Below are positions 25,831 through 34,447 of a stretch of DNA of 64,000 bases, one piece after another (the first letter of the stretch is position 1; every line of letters starts with the position of its first letter). The translations under genes were made by a program, and so were the position numbers. The stretch is from positions 62,001 through 126,000 of the forward strand of contig NZ_WNZY01000002.1 of assembly GCF_009725205.1 (NCBI RefSeq). The letters are read 5' to 3'. The notes beneath the pieces are model-generated. The model saw only the letters and a program-made list of their open reading frames with translations. It searched no databases and was not told the DNA's origin. This stretch comes from Paenibacillus timonensis. Its GTDB lineage: Bacteria > Bacillota > Bacilli > Paenibacillales > Paenibacillaceae.

Positions 25831-27256
25831 GCATAAATTTGATGAAAAAGAAGTTGATATCGTGGTAAGCGCAGCTAGGAAAGCATCAACTCATCGCTTT
25901 TTGGATCGGCATTTCTCCGGTCAATCGATGGATTACCGGCAAATTATCGCACTCATTATTCCGATCTTGATCGACCAGGCGTTTATCATTGGCTTGAACC
26001 TGGTTAACACTGCAATGATCAGTTCCTCCGGCGTAGCGGCGGTGAGCGCAGTGAATATGGTCGATTCCCTGAATATTTTCCTGATCAACGTATTTGTGGC
26101 TGTGGCGACTGGGGGGACCGTCGTGGTCGCACAGTACAAGGGCAGCCGAAATGACGCGATGGTGTCCAAGGCTTCTTCCGGTTCCGTGTCCTCGGTTCTG
26201 CTGTTAGCGCTCGCCATTAGTTTGCTAATCATCGCATTGCACTCGCCCACCTTAAACCTGTTGTTCGGTTCGGCGGAGGCCGATGTCTTTCAGAACGCCA
26301 AATCGTATCTGATCGGCAGCAGTCTGTCGTTTTGCGGGATTGCGATCGTCGAAGCGGTATGCGGGGTGCTGCGGGGGATCGGGAAGTCGCGAGCCTCCTT
26401 GATGCTGTCGCTGATCATGAACCTAACCTATGTGGCGCTGAACTTTGTCCTCATCAACTTGGCGGATATGGGCATCATGGGGATGAACATCTCAATGAAT
26501 GTCTCCCGATACTTAGCCGCGGCCTGCGCCATTTATTATCTAGTCAAGATGGACGAATCGCTGAGGGTACGTTTGCGGGACATGCTTCAGGTCAACTGGA
26601 CGATGCTCAAAAAAATCCTCTCCATCGGCATGCCGTTTGCCGCGGAGCAAATGTTCTTTAACGGCGGCAAAATTCTGACGCAGATCTTTATCGTCAGCCT
26701 GGGCACTTACGCCATTGCCGCCAACGCGATTAGCGCATCGCTGGCGATGGTGATTCAAATCCCGGCTAACGCGCTGTCGATCGCCATCGTGACCGTGGTG
26801 GGACAGTGCATCGGTCGCCGGGAGATCGAGGACGCCCGGAAGCTGACGCGCTCATTCCTGTGGCTCTCCTCCGCAACCTTCGTCGTCATGGGACTCCTCA
26901 TTCTCCCGTTGTACCATCCGCTGGTATCGCTGTTTCACCCGCCGGCAGAGATCGTGGATGAGATCTTCACGATTGTGCTGATCAATACGATCGCGCAAAT
27001 TCCGTTGTGGGCGATCAGTTTCATCACGCCTTCGGCGCTGCGGGCCGCCGGGGATGCGAAATATACGTCGGTCGTCTCGATGCTGTCGATGTGGCTGTTC
27101 CGCGTCGTGCTTGGCTATATTCTAGGCGTGGTGCTACCGTTTGGCGTCGTTGGCGTCTGGCTAGCGATGGACATCGAATGGGGAATCCGCGGTCTCATCT
27201 TCCTGCGCCGCTTCCGCGGAACGAAGTGGTACCGGCATCGGCTGGTAGAGGACTAA
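25829..27256 (+). CDS. MATE-family multidrug efflux protein
   Basis: The protein has up to 475 residues and twelve membrane helices. The frame opens at TTG 25829, but GTG 25862 or ATG 25928 are alternatives; none has a convincing ribosome site. The segment FLDRHFSG before the first helix looks conserved, which favours one of the two earlier starts. The first helix IIALIIPILIDQAFIIGLN and the repeat pattern mark the MATE fold. MATE pumps expel cationic drugs using Na+ or H+. The gene starts directly after a terminator-like hairpin, so its expression may be conditional. Confidence 0.82.
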   Translation: MHKFDEKEVDIVVSAARKASTHRFLDRHFSGQSMDYRQIIALIIPILIDQAFIIGLNLVNTAMISSSGVAAVSAVNMVDSLNIFLINVFVAVATGGTVVVAQYKGSRNDAMVSKASSGSVSSVLLLALAISLLIIALHSPTLNLLFGSAEADVFQNAKSYLIGSSLSFCGIAIVEAVCGVLRGIGKSRASLMLSLIMNLTYVALNFVLINLADMGIMGMNISMNVSRYLAAACAIYYLVKMDESLRVRLRDMLQVNWTMLKKILSIGMPFAAEQMFFNGGKILTQIFIVSLGTYAIAANAISASLAMVIQIPANALSIAIVTVVGQCIGRREIEDARKLTRSFLWLSSATFVVMGLLILPLYHPLVSLFHPPAEIVDEIFTIVLINTIAQIPLWAISFITPSALRAAGDAKYTSVVSMLSMWLFRVVLGYILGVVLPFGVVGVWLAMDIEWGIRGLIFLRRFRGTKWYRHRLVED

Positions 27257-27257
27257 C

Positions 27258-27435
27258 TTGTATTCGATTTTTCGCATACAAATTTCCAATTGCGTCGGGA
27301 GATTCGGATTTTATTCGATTTTTCATATAGAAACTGGCACTTGCTCTCTCGGGAGCCTAAATCTGTTCGGAATTTCATATATATGTCGTCAAAAATACCC
27401 CAATCGGCGATTTCTATTCGATTTATCGCATAAAA
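27258..27435. repeat. 24-bp palindromic repeats, locus A (three copies)
   Basis: Three copies of a 24-bp element lie in the plus orientation at 27258-27281, 27309-27332 and 27412-27435, with a partial copy near 27369-27385. The core is TATTCGATWTWTC. Six-base arms at each end are inverted repeats; in the first copy they are TTGTAT and ATACAA. The same family occurs inverted at 45744-45921. Confidence 0.75.
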
Positions 27436-27491
27436 AAACCTTTAAGCCTCACACCGGCCCACCTGGGCAGGTCTTGGCTTAAAGGTTTTTT
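27433..27491. terminator. Strong bidirectional terminator
   Basis: A 16-bp perfect stem AAAAAACCTTTAAGCC and its complement closes a 26-base GC-rich loop. It lies between the MATE gene and the convergent activase gene. Confidence 0.85.
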
Positions 27492-27497
27492 GCTTGC

Positions 27498-30400
27498 TTA
27501 GCACAACACGCCGCTGGCTACCGACATCATCAGCTTGATACGGTTGATCTGATTCACCTCGCTGGCGCCGGCGTCGTAATCGATCGCCGCGATATTGGCG
27601 TCCGGATATAGCTCCTTCAGCCCTTTGATCATTCCGCGGCCGGTGATGTGGTTCGGTAAGCAGGCGAACGGCTGGATGCAAACGATGTTGTTCACGCCGT
27701 GATCGAGCAGCTCCATCATTTCCGCCGTAAGGAACCAGCCTTCGCCCATTTGGTTGCCGACCGACAGCAGGCGTCCGGCTTTCTCAGCCAGCGTGTAGAT
27801 GCTCTCCGGAGGGGTGAGGCAACGGCTGACTTCCAGCGCCTGCTTCACCGGTTTTCGGTACATTTCGATATATCGGATCACTATCGGGTTCAGGAAACCC
27901 AACATTTTGCTCTTCCCTAAGTGATCCGCCTTATAAATCGGGTTGTATAAGCAATAGAACATGAAGTCGAGAAAATCGGGCACTACCGCTTCGCCGCCTT
28001 CGGCTTCGATCACCTCCACGATCCGGTTATTGGCATCGGGATGGAATTTGATCAGAATTTCACCGACGATACCAACCCGTGGTTTGGTAGCCCCCGTTTG
28101 CGGAAGAGCTTCGAACTCCGCAACCATACTTCGGATATTCCCCTTGTATTCCTGAGAAGAGAACTCCCGCAGGGAGTGCTTGCATAGTACCATCCATTTG
28201 CGGAACAACAGCTCGGTATCGCCAACGTTTCGCTCGTATGGCCGGAAGCGGTACAAGAGCCGCATCAGCAAATCGCCGTAGCAGGCTGCCGCAATCAACC
28301 GGTTGATCAGCTTTAAATTAAGCTTGAAGCCCGGTTGGCTTTCGATCCCCGTCGCGTTTAGCGAAATAACCGGGATTTGCGACATTCCCGCTTCTTTCAG
28401 CGCCCTGCGCAGCAAAGCGATATAGTTCGTTGCCCGGCAACCACCCCCGGTTTGGGTCAGAATGACGGCCGTTCGTTCCGGATCATAGTCGCCGCCGCGC
28501 AGGGCCGCCATGATTTGCCCAATCGTCATGATCGCTGGATAGCAGGCGTCGTTGTTTACGAACTTCAGGCCTTCCTCCGTCGATTGCTTGCTGGCCTTCT
28601 CCAGCACTTTCAGCCGGTAACCGGCCCCGCGGAATACCGTTTCGAACAACTCGAAATGGATCGGCGAGAGCTGCGGGGCAAGAATCGTGTATCCGCTTTT
28701 CATCTCTTTGGTAAAAGAGGCCGGCGAAACCGGTACGGACACCGTCCGGGCGGTATTCTGCGACGGTTCCCGTTCCTTCATCGCCGCGAGCAGCGAGCGC
28801 AGCCGGATCCGTGCCGCCCCTAGGTTGCTGATCTCATCCACCTTAATCAGGGTGAACGTCTTATGGTGACGCTCCAAGATCTCCTGAATCGTATCCGCGG
28901 TAATCGCATCGATCCCGCAGCCAAACGAAGTGAGCTGCACCAGCTCCAGGTCGGCCCGACCGCTGACGAAATAAGCCGCGCGGTACATCCGCCCATGGTA
29001 CGTCCATTGATTGACGACGGGTAGGGGATGCTTGACGCTGCCCAGATGGCACACCGCATCCTCCGTCAACACCGCCAGCCCCATCCCGGCAATCAGATCG
29101 GCGATACCGTGATTGATCTCGGGATCGCTGTGGTACGGGTGGCCGCAGAGCACGACGCCTTTGGCTCCCGTCTCCTCCAGCAGCTTCAGCGTCGCTTCGC
29201 CTTGAGCGCGGATATCGCCGCGAGCCCGCTCAGCTTCTTGCAGCCCCGCGTCAACCGCCGCCTCCAGTTCCTCTGTCGGAATGCGAGGAAACGTGGTTTG
29301 CAGTGTTTTTTTCAAAGCCGGCACATGATCGATGTTCAGGAATGGACTTATCAACGGAATGCCTTGCTCCCTCAACCGGTCCATATTGGTCCGGATGACC
29401 TCGGGATACGAGGCGACGACCGGACAGTTGAAATGATTGTCGGCCGAGGCGTCTTCCTTCTTCTCATAAATGACCGCAGGATAGAAGATGAAGTCGACTT
29501 TGCTGCGAATGAGGCTTTCAATATGGCCGTGCACCAGCTTAGCAGGATAACAGACGGACTCCGACGGAATGGTCTCCATGCCGGTTTCGTACAGTTTTTT
29601 CGAGGACTTCGGCGAGAGAACAACCCTGTACCCCAGCTGCGTAAAAAACGTGTGCCAAAACGGGTAGTTTTCGAATAGATTCAGCACCCGCGGTAAGCCG
29701 ACTGTCCCTCGCGTGGCCTGCTCCGGAGGGAGCGAGGCGTAGCTGAACATCCGCTCGTATTTGGATTCGACGAGATTGGGAAGACCGGTCTTCGACGTCT
29801 TCTGCGTCGCGCCGCGTTCGCAGCGGTTGCCGCTGACATGGAAGCTCTTGTCGGGAAACCGATTGATCGTCATGGCACAATAGTTACTGCATAACGAGCA
29901 GCGGGCATGCGAGACCTCATAGGTGAACGAATGCAGCTCTTCGCAAGGCAGCAGGCTGCTGCAACCTACTCCGTCATATTGCTCGCGAGCTAGCAGCGCG
30001 CAACCATAAGCGCCCATGATGCCGGCGATATCGGGGCGAACGGCTTCCCTGCCCGTGAGTAGTTCAAAGGCGCGCAGCACGGCATCATTGTAGAAGGTTC
30101 CGCCCTGCACGACGATGCGCCGTCCGAGCTCCTCAGGATTGCGGATCTTGATTACTTTTTGCAGCGCGTTCTTTACGACAGAATAAGCCAGGCCAGCCGA
30201 AAGGTCGGGCAGGGACGCCCCTTCCTTCTGCACCTGCTTAACCTTGGAGTTCATGAACACCGTGCACCGCGAGCCGAGATCCACCGGATGGACCGACTTC
30301 AGGGCGGCGGAGGCAAACTCTTCGATACCCAGCCCAAGCGCCCCGGCAAAACTCTCGAGAAAAGAACCGCAGCCCGCCGAGCAGGCTTCATTTAGCAGCA

Positions 30401-31709
30401 AGCTATCGATTGTACCTCCGCGGATTTTGATACATTTCATATCCTGGCCGCCGATATCGAGAATAAAGTCGACATCCGGCATAAAGCGGGCCGCCGCTTT
30501 ATAGTGGGCCACCGTCTCGACCTCGCCGGCATCCACGCGGAACGCGGCCTTCATCAAGCTTTCGCCGTAACCCGTAACACAGGCGCGAGCAATATACGCA
30601 TTCTCCGGCAACCGGGCATACATCTCTTGCAGCGCTTCCGCTAGGGAAGCTAGCGGGTTGCCTTTATTGCCACGATAAAACGTATGTAGAATTTGGTCTT
30701 TAGCGCCGGTCAATACCAGCTTGGTCGTGGTCGATCCGGCATCGATGCCGAGAAAGCAGGGACCGCTATAGCTTGCCAAGTCCGCTTGGGATGCGCTTGC
30801 CGCATCGTGCCGCTTCCGGAAGTCGGTGTACTCCTGTTCGTCCGCGAACAGGGGGGCAAGCCGGTTCTCGCCGTCAGGAGCAATCGTCCATTCGGCATTC
30901 TCCATGCGCTCCAGCCAATCGCTGAGCAGGAGAGATAAAGGGCCGGAGCCTTGGAATGCGGCTCCGATCGCCACGAAATATTGGGCATCGTCCGGGAACA
31001 CGACATCTTCCGGCGCGAGCTGAAGAGTTTCAATGAAACGCTTCCGCAATTGCGGCAGGAACGTGAGCGGCCCGCCGAGAAAAGCCACCTTGCCTCGGAT
31101 CGGGCGCCCGCAGGCTAGCCCGCTGATCGTCTGCGTGACGATGCTCTGAAAGATCGAGGCGGAGATATCCTCGCGACGCGCTCCTTCGTTCAGGAGCGGC
31201 TGGACGTCCGTTTTGGCGAACACCCCGCAGCGGGAGGCGATCGGGTAGAGCGTTTCGCAGCGGGCAGCCCATTCGTCCAGCCCCGCCGGATCGGTCTCCA
31301 GCAGCGCGGCCATTTGGTCGATAAACGCGCCGGTTCCGCCAGCGCAGGCGTTGTTCATGCGCTGTTCAATGCCGCCACGCAAATAGATGATCTTGGCGTC
31401 CTCGCCGCCGAGTTCGATCGCAGTATCCGTTTCCGGTGCCAGCCGTTGAATCGCCTTCGTGCAGGCGACAACCTCCTGCAGAAACGGAATGCCGGTCAAC
31501 TCCGCCAGCTTTAGCCCGGACGAGCCGCTGATGCAAAGGCTGGCCTCCGCGTTAGGAAAGCGCTCCATGACTTCCCGCCATAATGCCGGTACTGCGTTGC
31601 GGATATCCGAATAATGGCGGACATACGCCCGGTGCACGATGCGCCCTTCGCGCAATGCTACGATTTTTGCCGTGGTGGATCCGATATCAAGTCCGATCTG
31701 CAGCAACAT
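27498..31709 (-). CDS. Fused acyl-CoA dehydratase activase / HgdB-like protein, 1403 residues
   Basis: Two ASKHA-type activase domains are fused in one chain. The first begins GLDIGSTTAKIV (residue 6) and the second GIDAGSTTTKLV (near residue 321). Each keeps the cysteine pair that binds a bridging [4Fe-4S] cluster in HgdC/BcrAD activators: NNACAGGTG with ASRCGVF, and NEACSAGCG with GSRCTVF. A cysteine cluster CSLCSNYC follows near residue 630. The remaining ~750 residues resemble DUF2229/HgdB-like dehydratase components. Activases use ATP to drive low-potential electrons into a partner; here donor and partner appear joined. The substrate is unknown. The MarR gene upstream overlaps it by 23 bp. 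Confidence 0.82.
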   Translation of the reverse strand: MLLQIGLDIGSTTAKIVALREGRIVHRAYVRHYSDIRNAVPALWREVMERFPNAEASLCISGSSGLKLAELTGIPFLQEVVACTKAIQRLAPETDTAIELGGEDAKIIYLRGGIEQRMNNACAGGTGAFIDQMAALLETDPAGLDEWAARCETLYPIASRCGVFAKTDVQPLLNEGARREDISASIFQSIVTQTISGLACGRPIRGKVAFLGGPLTFLPQLRKRFIETLQLAPEDVVFPDDAQYFVAIGAAFQGSGPLSLLLSDWLERMENAEWTIAPDGENRLAPLFADEQEYTDFRKRHDAASASQADLASYSGPCFLGIDAGSTTTKLVLTGAKDQILHTFYRGNKGNPLASLAEALQEMYARLPENAYIARACVTGYGESLMKAAFRVDAGEVETVAHYKAAARFMPDVDFILDIGGQDMKCIKIRGGTIDSLLLNEACSAGCGSFLESFAGALGLGIEEFASAALKSVHPVDLGSRCTVFMNSKVKQVQKEGASLPDLSAGLAYSVVKNALQKVIKIRNPEELGRRIVVQGGTFYNDAVLRAFELLTGREAVRPDIAGIMGAYGCALLAREQYDGVGCSSLLPCEELHSFTYEVSHARCSLCSNYCAMTINRFPDKSFHVSGNRCERGATQKTSKTGLPNLVESKYERMFSYASLPPEQATRGTVGLPRVLNLFENYPFWHTFFTQLGYRVVLSPKSSKKLYETGMETIPSESVCYPAKLVHGHIESLIRSKVDFIFYPAVIYEKKEDASADNHFNCPVVASYPEVIRTNMDRLREQGIPLISPFLNIDHVPALKKTLQTTFPRIPTEELEAAVDAGLQEAERARGDIRAQGEATLKLLEETGAKGVVLCGHPYHSDPEINHGIADLIAGMGLAVLTEDAVCHLGSVKHPLPVVNQWTYHGRMYRAAYFVSGRADLELVQLTSFGCGIDAITADTIQEILERHHKTFTLIKVDEISNLGAARIRLRSLLAAMKEREPSQNTARTVSVPVSPASFTKEMKSGYTILAPQLSPIHFELFETVFRGAGYRLKVLEKASKQSTEEGLKFVNNDACYPAIMTIGQIMAALRGGDYDPERTAVILTQTGGGCRATNYIALLRRALKEAGMSQIPVISLNATGIESQPGFKLNLKLINRLIAAACYGDLLMRLLYRFRPYERNVGDTELLFRKWMVLCKHSLREFSSQEYKGNIRSMVAEFEALPQTGATKPRVGIVGEILIKFHPDANNRIVEVIEAEGGEAVVPDFLDFMFYCLYNPIYKADHLGKSKMLGFLNPIVIRYIEMYRKPVKQALEVSRCLTPPESIYTLAEKAGRLLSVGNQMGEGWFLTAEMMELLDHGVNNIVCIQPFACLPNHITGRGMIKGLKELYPDANIAAIDYDAGASEVNQINRIKLMMSVASGVLC

Positions 31710-32160
31710 GATGTTCCTCCGTCTCCGTAATTCCTACGGCAAATTTATCCCGAATCGTCAGCAAAGACTGCAAAAACACCTGCAGTTGTTGCTCAGGAAA
31801 ATCGCCGAGGATCGTTTGAAAGAGATGGTTGCGCTTGGCTATCATCTCTTCAAGGACCAAGTGGCCGTTCGCCGTCAAATCGATCCAGCAGATGCGTTTA
31901 TCCACGGTATCCCGAACCCGGTCCAGCAATCCTTCCTTGACCATTTTATTAATGGCGATCGTATTGGCACTGGACGATAAACCAACCTGCTCGGCGATTT
32001 GGGTTACCGTCGATTTACCGTTCCGGTAAACCGCGAGTAGGATAAAAAACTTGCTAGGCAATATCTGCTCCCCATCGTTAAAAAACAACCGACCCATACT
32101 GTGGGCGATATCCAATGTCGTCTCGCAGATTCCGATGCACATTTCCTGATGCTCCTTCAT
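31687..32160 (-). CDS. MarR-family transcriptional regulator
   Basis: This 157-residue protein has the MarR winged helix: STVTQIAEQVGLSSSANTIAI near residues 50-70, then the wing VRDTVDKRICWIDLTANGH. Its 3' end overlaps the start of the giant activase gene by 23 bp, so both are co-transcribed and probably translationally coupled. Autoregulation and control of the activase in response to a small molecule or redox signal is the likely role. GGGAGGGTAGGAATCGCG precedes the ATG. Confidence 0.85.
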   Translation of the reverse strand: MKEHQEMCIGICETTLDIAHSMGRLFFNDGEQILPSKFFILLAVYRNGKSTVTQIAEQVGLSSSANTIAINKMVKEGLLDRVRDTVDKRICWIDLTANGHLVLEEMIAKRNHLFQTILGDFPEQQLQVFLQSLLTIRDKFAVGITETEEHHVAADRT

Positions 32161-32315
32161 CGCGATTCCTACCCTCCCCAGACAAAAAAACTTTTACCGT
32201 AAAGCTTTATATTCAAACCATATCACCGGGCGGGAACCCCCGAATATTAAAAATGTAATAAGGACAAGGAAATTCGGGGTACGCTAGCCGCGAAAAGTTT
32301 ATTTGAGAAATCCAG

Positions 32316-32344
32316 TTGACACCCCTGCTACTCGGTGTTACAAT
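32316..32344 (+). promoter_or_regulatory. Consensus promoter of the DUF1048-PadR-ABC operon
   Basis: TTGACA at 32316-32321 and TACAAT at 32339-32344 have ideal 17-bp spacing. The flanking GTGTTACAATGTACC is part-symmetric and overlaps the -10 box, a plausible PadR operator. Confidence 0.75.
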
Positions 32345-32362
32345 GTACCTGTAATAAGCAAT

Positions 32363-32431
32363 ACTGAATAGCGGGAGTGAGGTACTCAGAAAGCTATTCG
32401 GTTTCTTTTTCCCAGGTACTAAGTTATACAG
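32363..32431 (+). promoter_or_regulatory. Leader element copy 1: terminator-like hairpin plus GTA-N8-TAC box
   Basis: The stem ACTGAATAGC (32363-32372) pairs with GCTATTCGGT (32393-32402), with an inner GAGT/ACTC, and is followed by TTCTTTTT. Ten bases later comes CCAGGTACTAAGTTATACAG (32412-32431). It lies about 15 bp downstream of the predicted start of transcription and before the first DUF1048 gene. The same stem sequence and box recur at 33566-33641, with different loop sequences. This fills most of the 338-bp gap here. Confidence 0.65.
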
Positions 32432-32498
32432 AATATTAGTCAGACAGAATAGTGGGCTTTCATTGCCCCGAACTTTCGAGATAAAGGAGAAGAGCGTC

Positions 32499-32846
32499 AT
32501 GAATTTTTGGGACAAAATTACGGGCAACGACATGACAAGGGATTTTAAAGGGTTTGAGGCGCGTGCCCACAAGCTGCCGGCCGATTATCAAGCGGCATGG
32601 GAGGAGATTAAATCAAATCTCTGGCAGCACTCCGATTTCACCGGCCGCAACCTCATGCCCATTCTTGACGGAGCGCTTAGTTGGCTCGAAGAAACGGCGG
32701 CGGACGGTCAACGTGTTCAAGAGGTGCTGGGCGACGATATCCAAGGCTTCTGTTCCGCGCTGGCCGGTGAAGAAGGGGCTAAGTCGCTTCGTGACAAGTG
32801 GCGCGAGCAGCTCAACAGAAATGTCGCCAAAAAATTAGGGAAGTAG
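32499..32846 (+). CDS. DUF1048 protein, first copy
   Basis: The start ATG at 32499 (MNFWDKITGNDMTRDFKGF) has AAGGAG upstream. This 115-residue soluble, mainly helical protein belongs to the DUF1048 family, whose genes commonly lie next to PadR regulators and ABC-2 exporters in Firmicutes. The molecular role is not established; the small size and acidic character suggest a partner or sensor protein. The next gene, ten bases downstream, encodes a diverged paralogue of the same length sharing the LPxDYQ motif. Confidence 0.78.
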   Translation: MNFWDKITGNDMTRDFKGFEARAHKLPADYQAAWEEIKSNLWQHSDFTGRNLMPILDGALSWLEETAADGQRVQEVLGDDIQGFCSALAGEEGAKSLRDKWREQLNRNVAKKLGK

Positions 32847-32856
32847 GAGGGATAAC

Positions 32857-33204
32857 ATGAATATTCAACAAATACTCCAAGGCAAAAAAGAATGGCGGGC
32901 TCACGTCGCACGGGTTAAAGCACTTCCGCAGGATTATCAAATCGTCTATAACGAGATTCAGAAATATCTGTTTAAGGTGGGTCCAACTGAACTCATGGAC
33001 GGGATCGACTTACTCTCGGGGATTGTGGATCTCTTTGAAGAGGGAGCAAGCTTGGGGAGAGGGGTCCTGGAAGTGACAGGCCGCGACGTCGCGGCTTTTA
33101 GCGACGAACTCATCAAAGACTCCAAAACTTACGCCGACGTCTATCAAGAATCTGTAAACCAAAAAGTCAATCAAGCCGTGAACAAGTCTATCCATAAAAA
33201 ATGA
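32857..33204 (+). CDS. DUF1048 protein, second copy
   Basis: This 115-residue protein has an excellent AGGAGG site. It shares length and motif positions with its upstream neighbour (LPQDYQIVYNEIQKYLFK against LPADYQAAWEEIKSNLWQ), so the pair arose by tandem duplication. The C-terminus is basic and polar (QKVNQAVNKSIHKK). No membrane helix or catalytic motif is visible. It precedes padR by 18 bp in one operon. Confidence 0.75.
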   Translation: MNIQQILQGKKEWRAHVARVKALPQDYQIVYNEIQKYLFKVGPTELMDGIDLLSGIVDLFEEGASLGRGVLEVTGRDVAAFSDELIKDSKTYADVYQESVNQKVNQAVNKSIHKK

Positions 33205-33222
33205 AGTAAAAGGGTGCAGATC

Positions 33223-33543
33223 ATGGACAATTTAACGGAAATGCTAAAAGGTTCGCTGGAAGGCTGCGTGCTGGAAATCATCAGCCGTCGTGAAACCTAT
33301 GGGTACGAGATTACCCGCCGCTTGAACGAGCTGGGGTTCGCCGAAGTCGTGGAGGGGACGGTATACACCATCCTCGTACGACTGGAGAAGAAGAACCTAG
33401 TGAACATCGAGAAGAAACCGTCGGATATGGGACCGCCCCGGAAATTTTATACCCTGAATGAGGCAGGCCGCCAAGAGCTTGAAATGTTTTGGGAGAAGTG
33501 GGAATTTGTCTCGTCCAAAATCAACGCCTTGAAGTCGAATTAA
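33223..33543 (+). CDS. PadR-family transcriptional regulator
   Basis: The start is set at ATG 33223 behind AAAGGGTG; a GTG at 33214 overlaps that site. The 106-residue protein has the PadR winged HTH: LEIISRRETYGYEITRRL near residues 17-34, VVEGTVYTILVRLEKKNLV near 43-61, and the wing PPRKFYTLNEAGRQELEMF. PadR proteins dimerise and repress exporter genes until a drug or phenolic ligand binds. Here it sits inside the operon it probably controls, between DUF1048 genes and the ABC exporter. Confidence 0.88.
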   Translation: MDNLTEMLKGSLEGCVLEIISRRETYGYEITRRLNELGFAEVVEGTVYTILVRLEKKNLVNIEKKPSDMGPPRKFYTLNEAGRQELEMFWEKWEFVSSKINALKSN

Positions 33544-33565
33544 TGTCACCCCATCGATGTTCACG

Positions 33566-33641
33566 ACTGAATAGCCGGTAACTTAGGTGAATCGCCACCT
33601 TGCTATTCAGTTTTATTTTCACCAGGTAGTAAGTAATACAG
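33566..33641 (+). promoter_or_regulatory. Leader element copy 2: terminator-like hairpin plus GTA-N8-TAC box
   Basis: ACTGAATAGC (33566-33575) pairs perfectly with GCTATTCAGT (33602-33611), with an inner AGGTG/CACCT stem, followed by TTTATTTTC. Eleven bases later comes CCAGGTAGTAAGTAATACAG (33622-33641). It lies between padR and the ABC ATPase gene and repeats the arrangement of 32363-32431. Confidence 0.65.
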
Positions 33642-33682
33642 GTTACCAGTCACACTAAATACTAACGTATAGGAGGAGAACA

Positions 33683-34447
33683 ATGATGAGGAATGCAGCG
33701 ATTTCTGTCAAAGGACTTAGAAAATCCTTTCAAGACAAGGAGGTGTTAAAAGGGGTGGACTTTGAGGTGCAGCGGGGTGAAATATTCGCCTTGCTGGGCT
33801 CCAATGGAGCGGGGAAGACGACAACCGTTAACATCCTATCGACGCTGATGAAGGCGGATGACGGTGAAGCGACGGTCAGTGGCTTCGACGTGAAGCGCCA
33901 GCCGGATTCGGTTCGCCAAACCATTAGCCTGACGGGGCAATTCGCCGCTTTAGACGGGATGCTTACCGGTCGGGAGAATCTGATGATGATCGCTAAGCTG
34001 CGCGGTGTCCCGAAGCCGGCACAAGTTGCCGACAGTCTGCTTGCCAGATTCAGCCTAAACGATGCCGCTAACCTCCGGGCGGATAAATACTCCGGGGGAA
34101 TGAAACGCAGGCTGGATATTGCCATGAGCTTGATCGGTACGCCGGCCGTTATTTTTCTTGACGAACCGACGACAGGGCTTGACCCCGAAGCTCGGATTGA
34201 GGTGTGGAATACCGTCAAAGAGCTCGCAGGGAGCGGTACAACCATCTTGCTGACGACCCAATACCTAGAAGAAGCCGAACAATTGGCGGATCGAATCGCC
34301 ATCCTGCATGGGGGTAAGGTCATTACGACCGGAACGCTCACAGAGCTCAAAGAGATGTTCCCCCCGGCGAAAGTAGAATATATCGAGAAGCAGCCGAGCT
34401 TGGAGGAAATCTTCCTCGCGATCATCGGCAAGAAGGAGGAGAAATAA
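33683..34447 (+). CDS. ABC exporter ATPase, DrrA-like
   Basis: This 254-residue ATPase has Walker A GSNGAGKTT near residue 39, signature YSGGMKRRLDIAMSL, and Walker B VIFLDEPTTGLDPEAR. The short C-terminal part ends PSLEEIFLAIIGKK, as in DrrA-type exporters of the daunorubicin-resistance family. AGGAGGAG lies before the tandem ATG codons. Its stop codon directly abuts the permease start. Co-location with PadR suggests inducible export of a toxic compound; the substrate is unknown. Confidence 0.9.
   Translation: MMRNAAISVKGLRKSFQDKEVLKGVDFEVQRGEIFALLGSNGAGKTTTVNILSTLMKADDGEATVSGFDVKRQPDSVRQTISLTGQFAALDGMLTGRENLMMIAKLRGVPKPAQVADSLLARFSLNDAANLRADKYSGGMKRRLDIAMSLIGTPAVIFLDEPTTGLDPEARIEVWNTVKELAGSGTTILLTTQYLEEAEQLADRIAILHGGKVITTGTLTELKEMFPPAKVEYIEKQPSLEEIFLAIIGKKEEK

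Noticed and set aside
32363-32431. Known riboswitch class in the PadR operon leader
   Set aside because: I could not match the conserved stem and box to any riboswitch, T-box or ribosomal-protein leader that I know; it is listed only as an unidentified repeated element.
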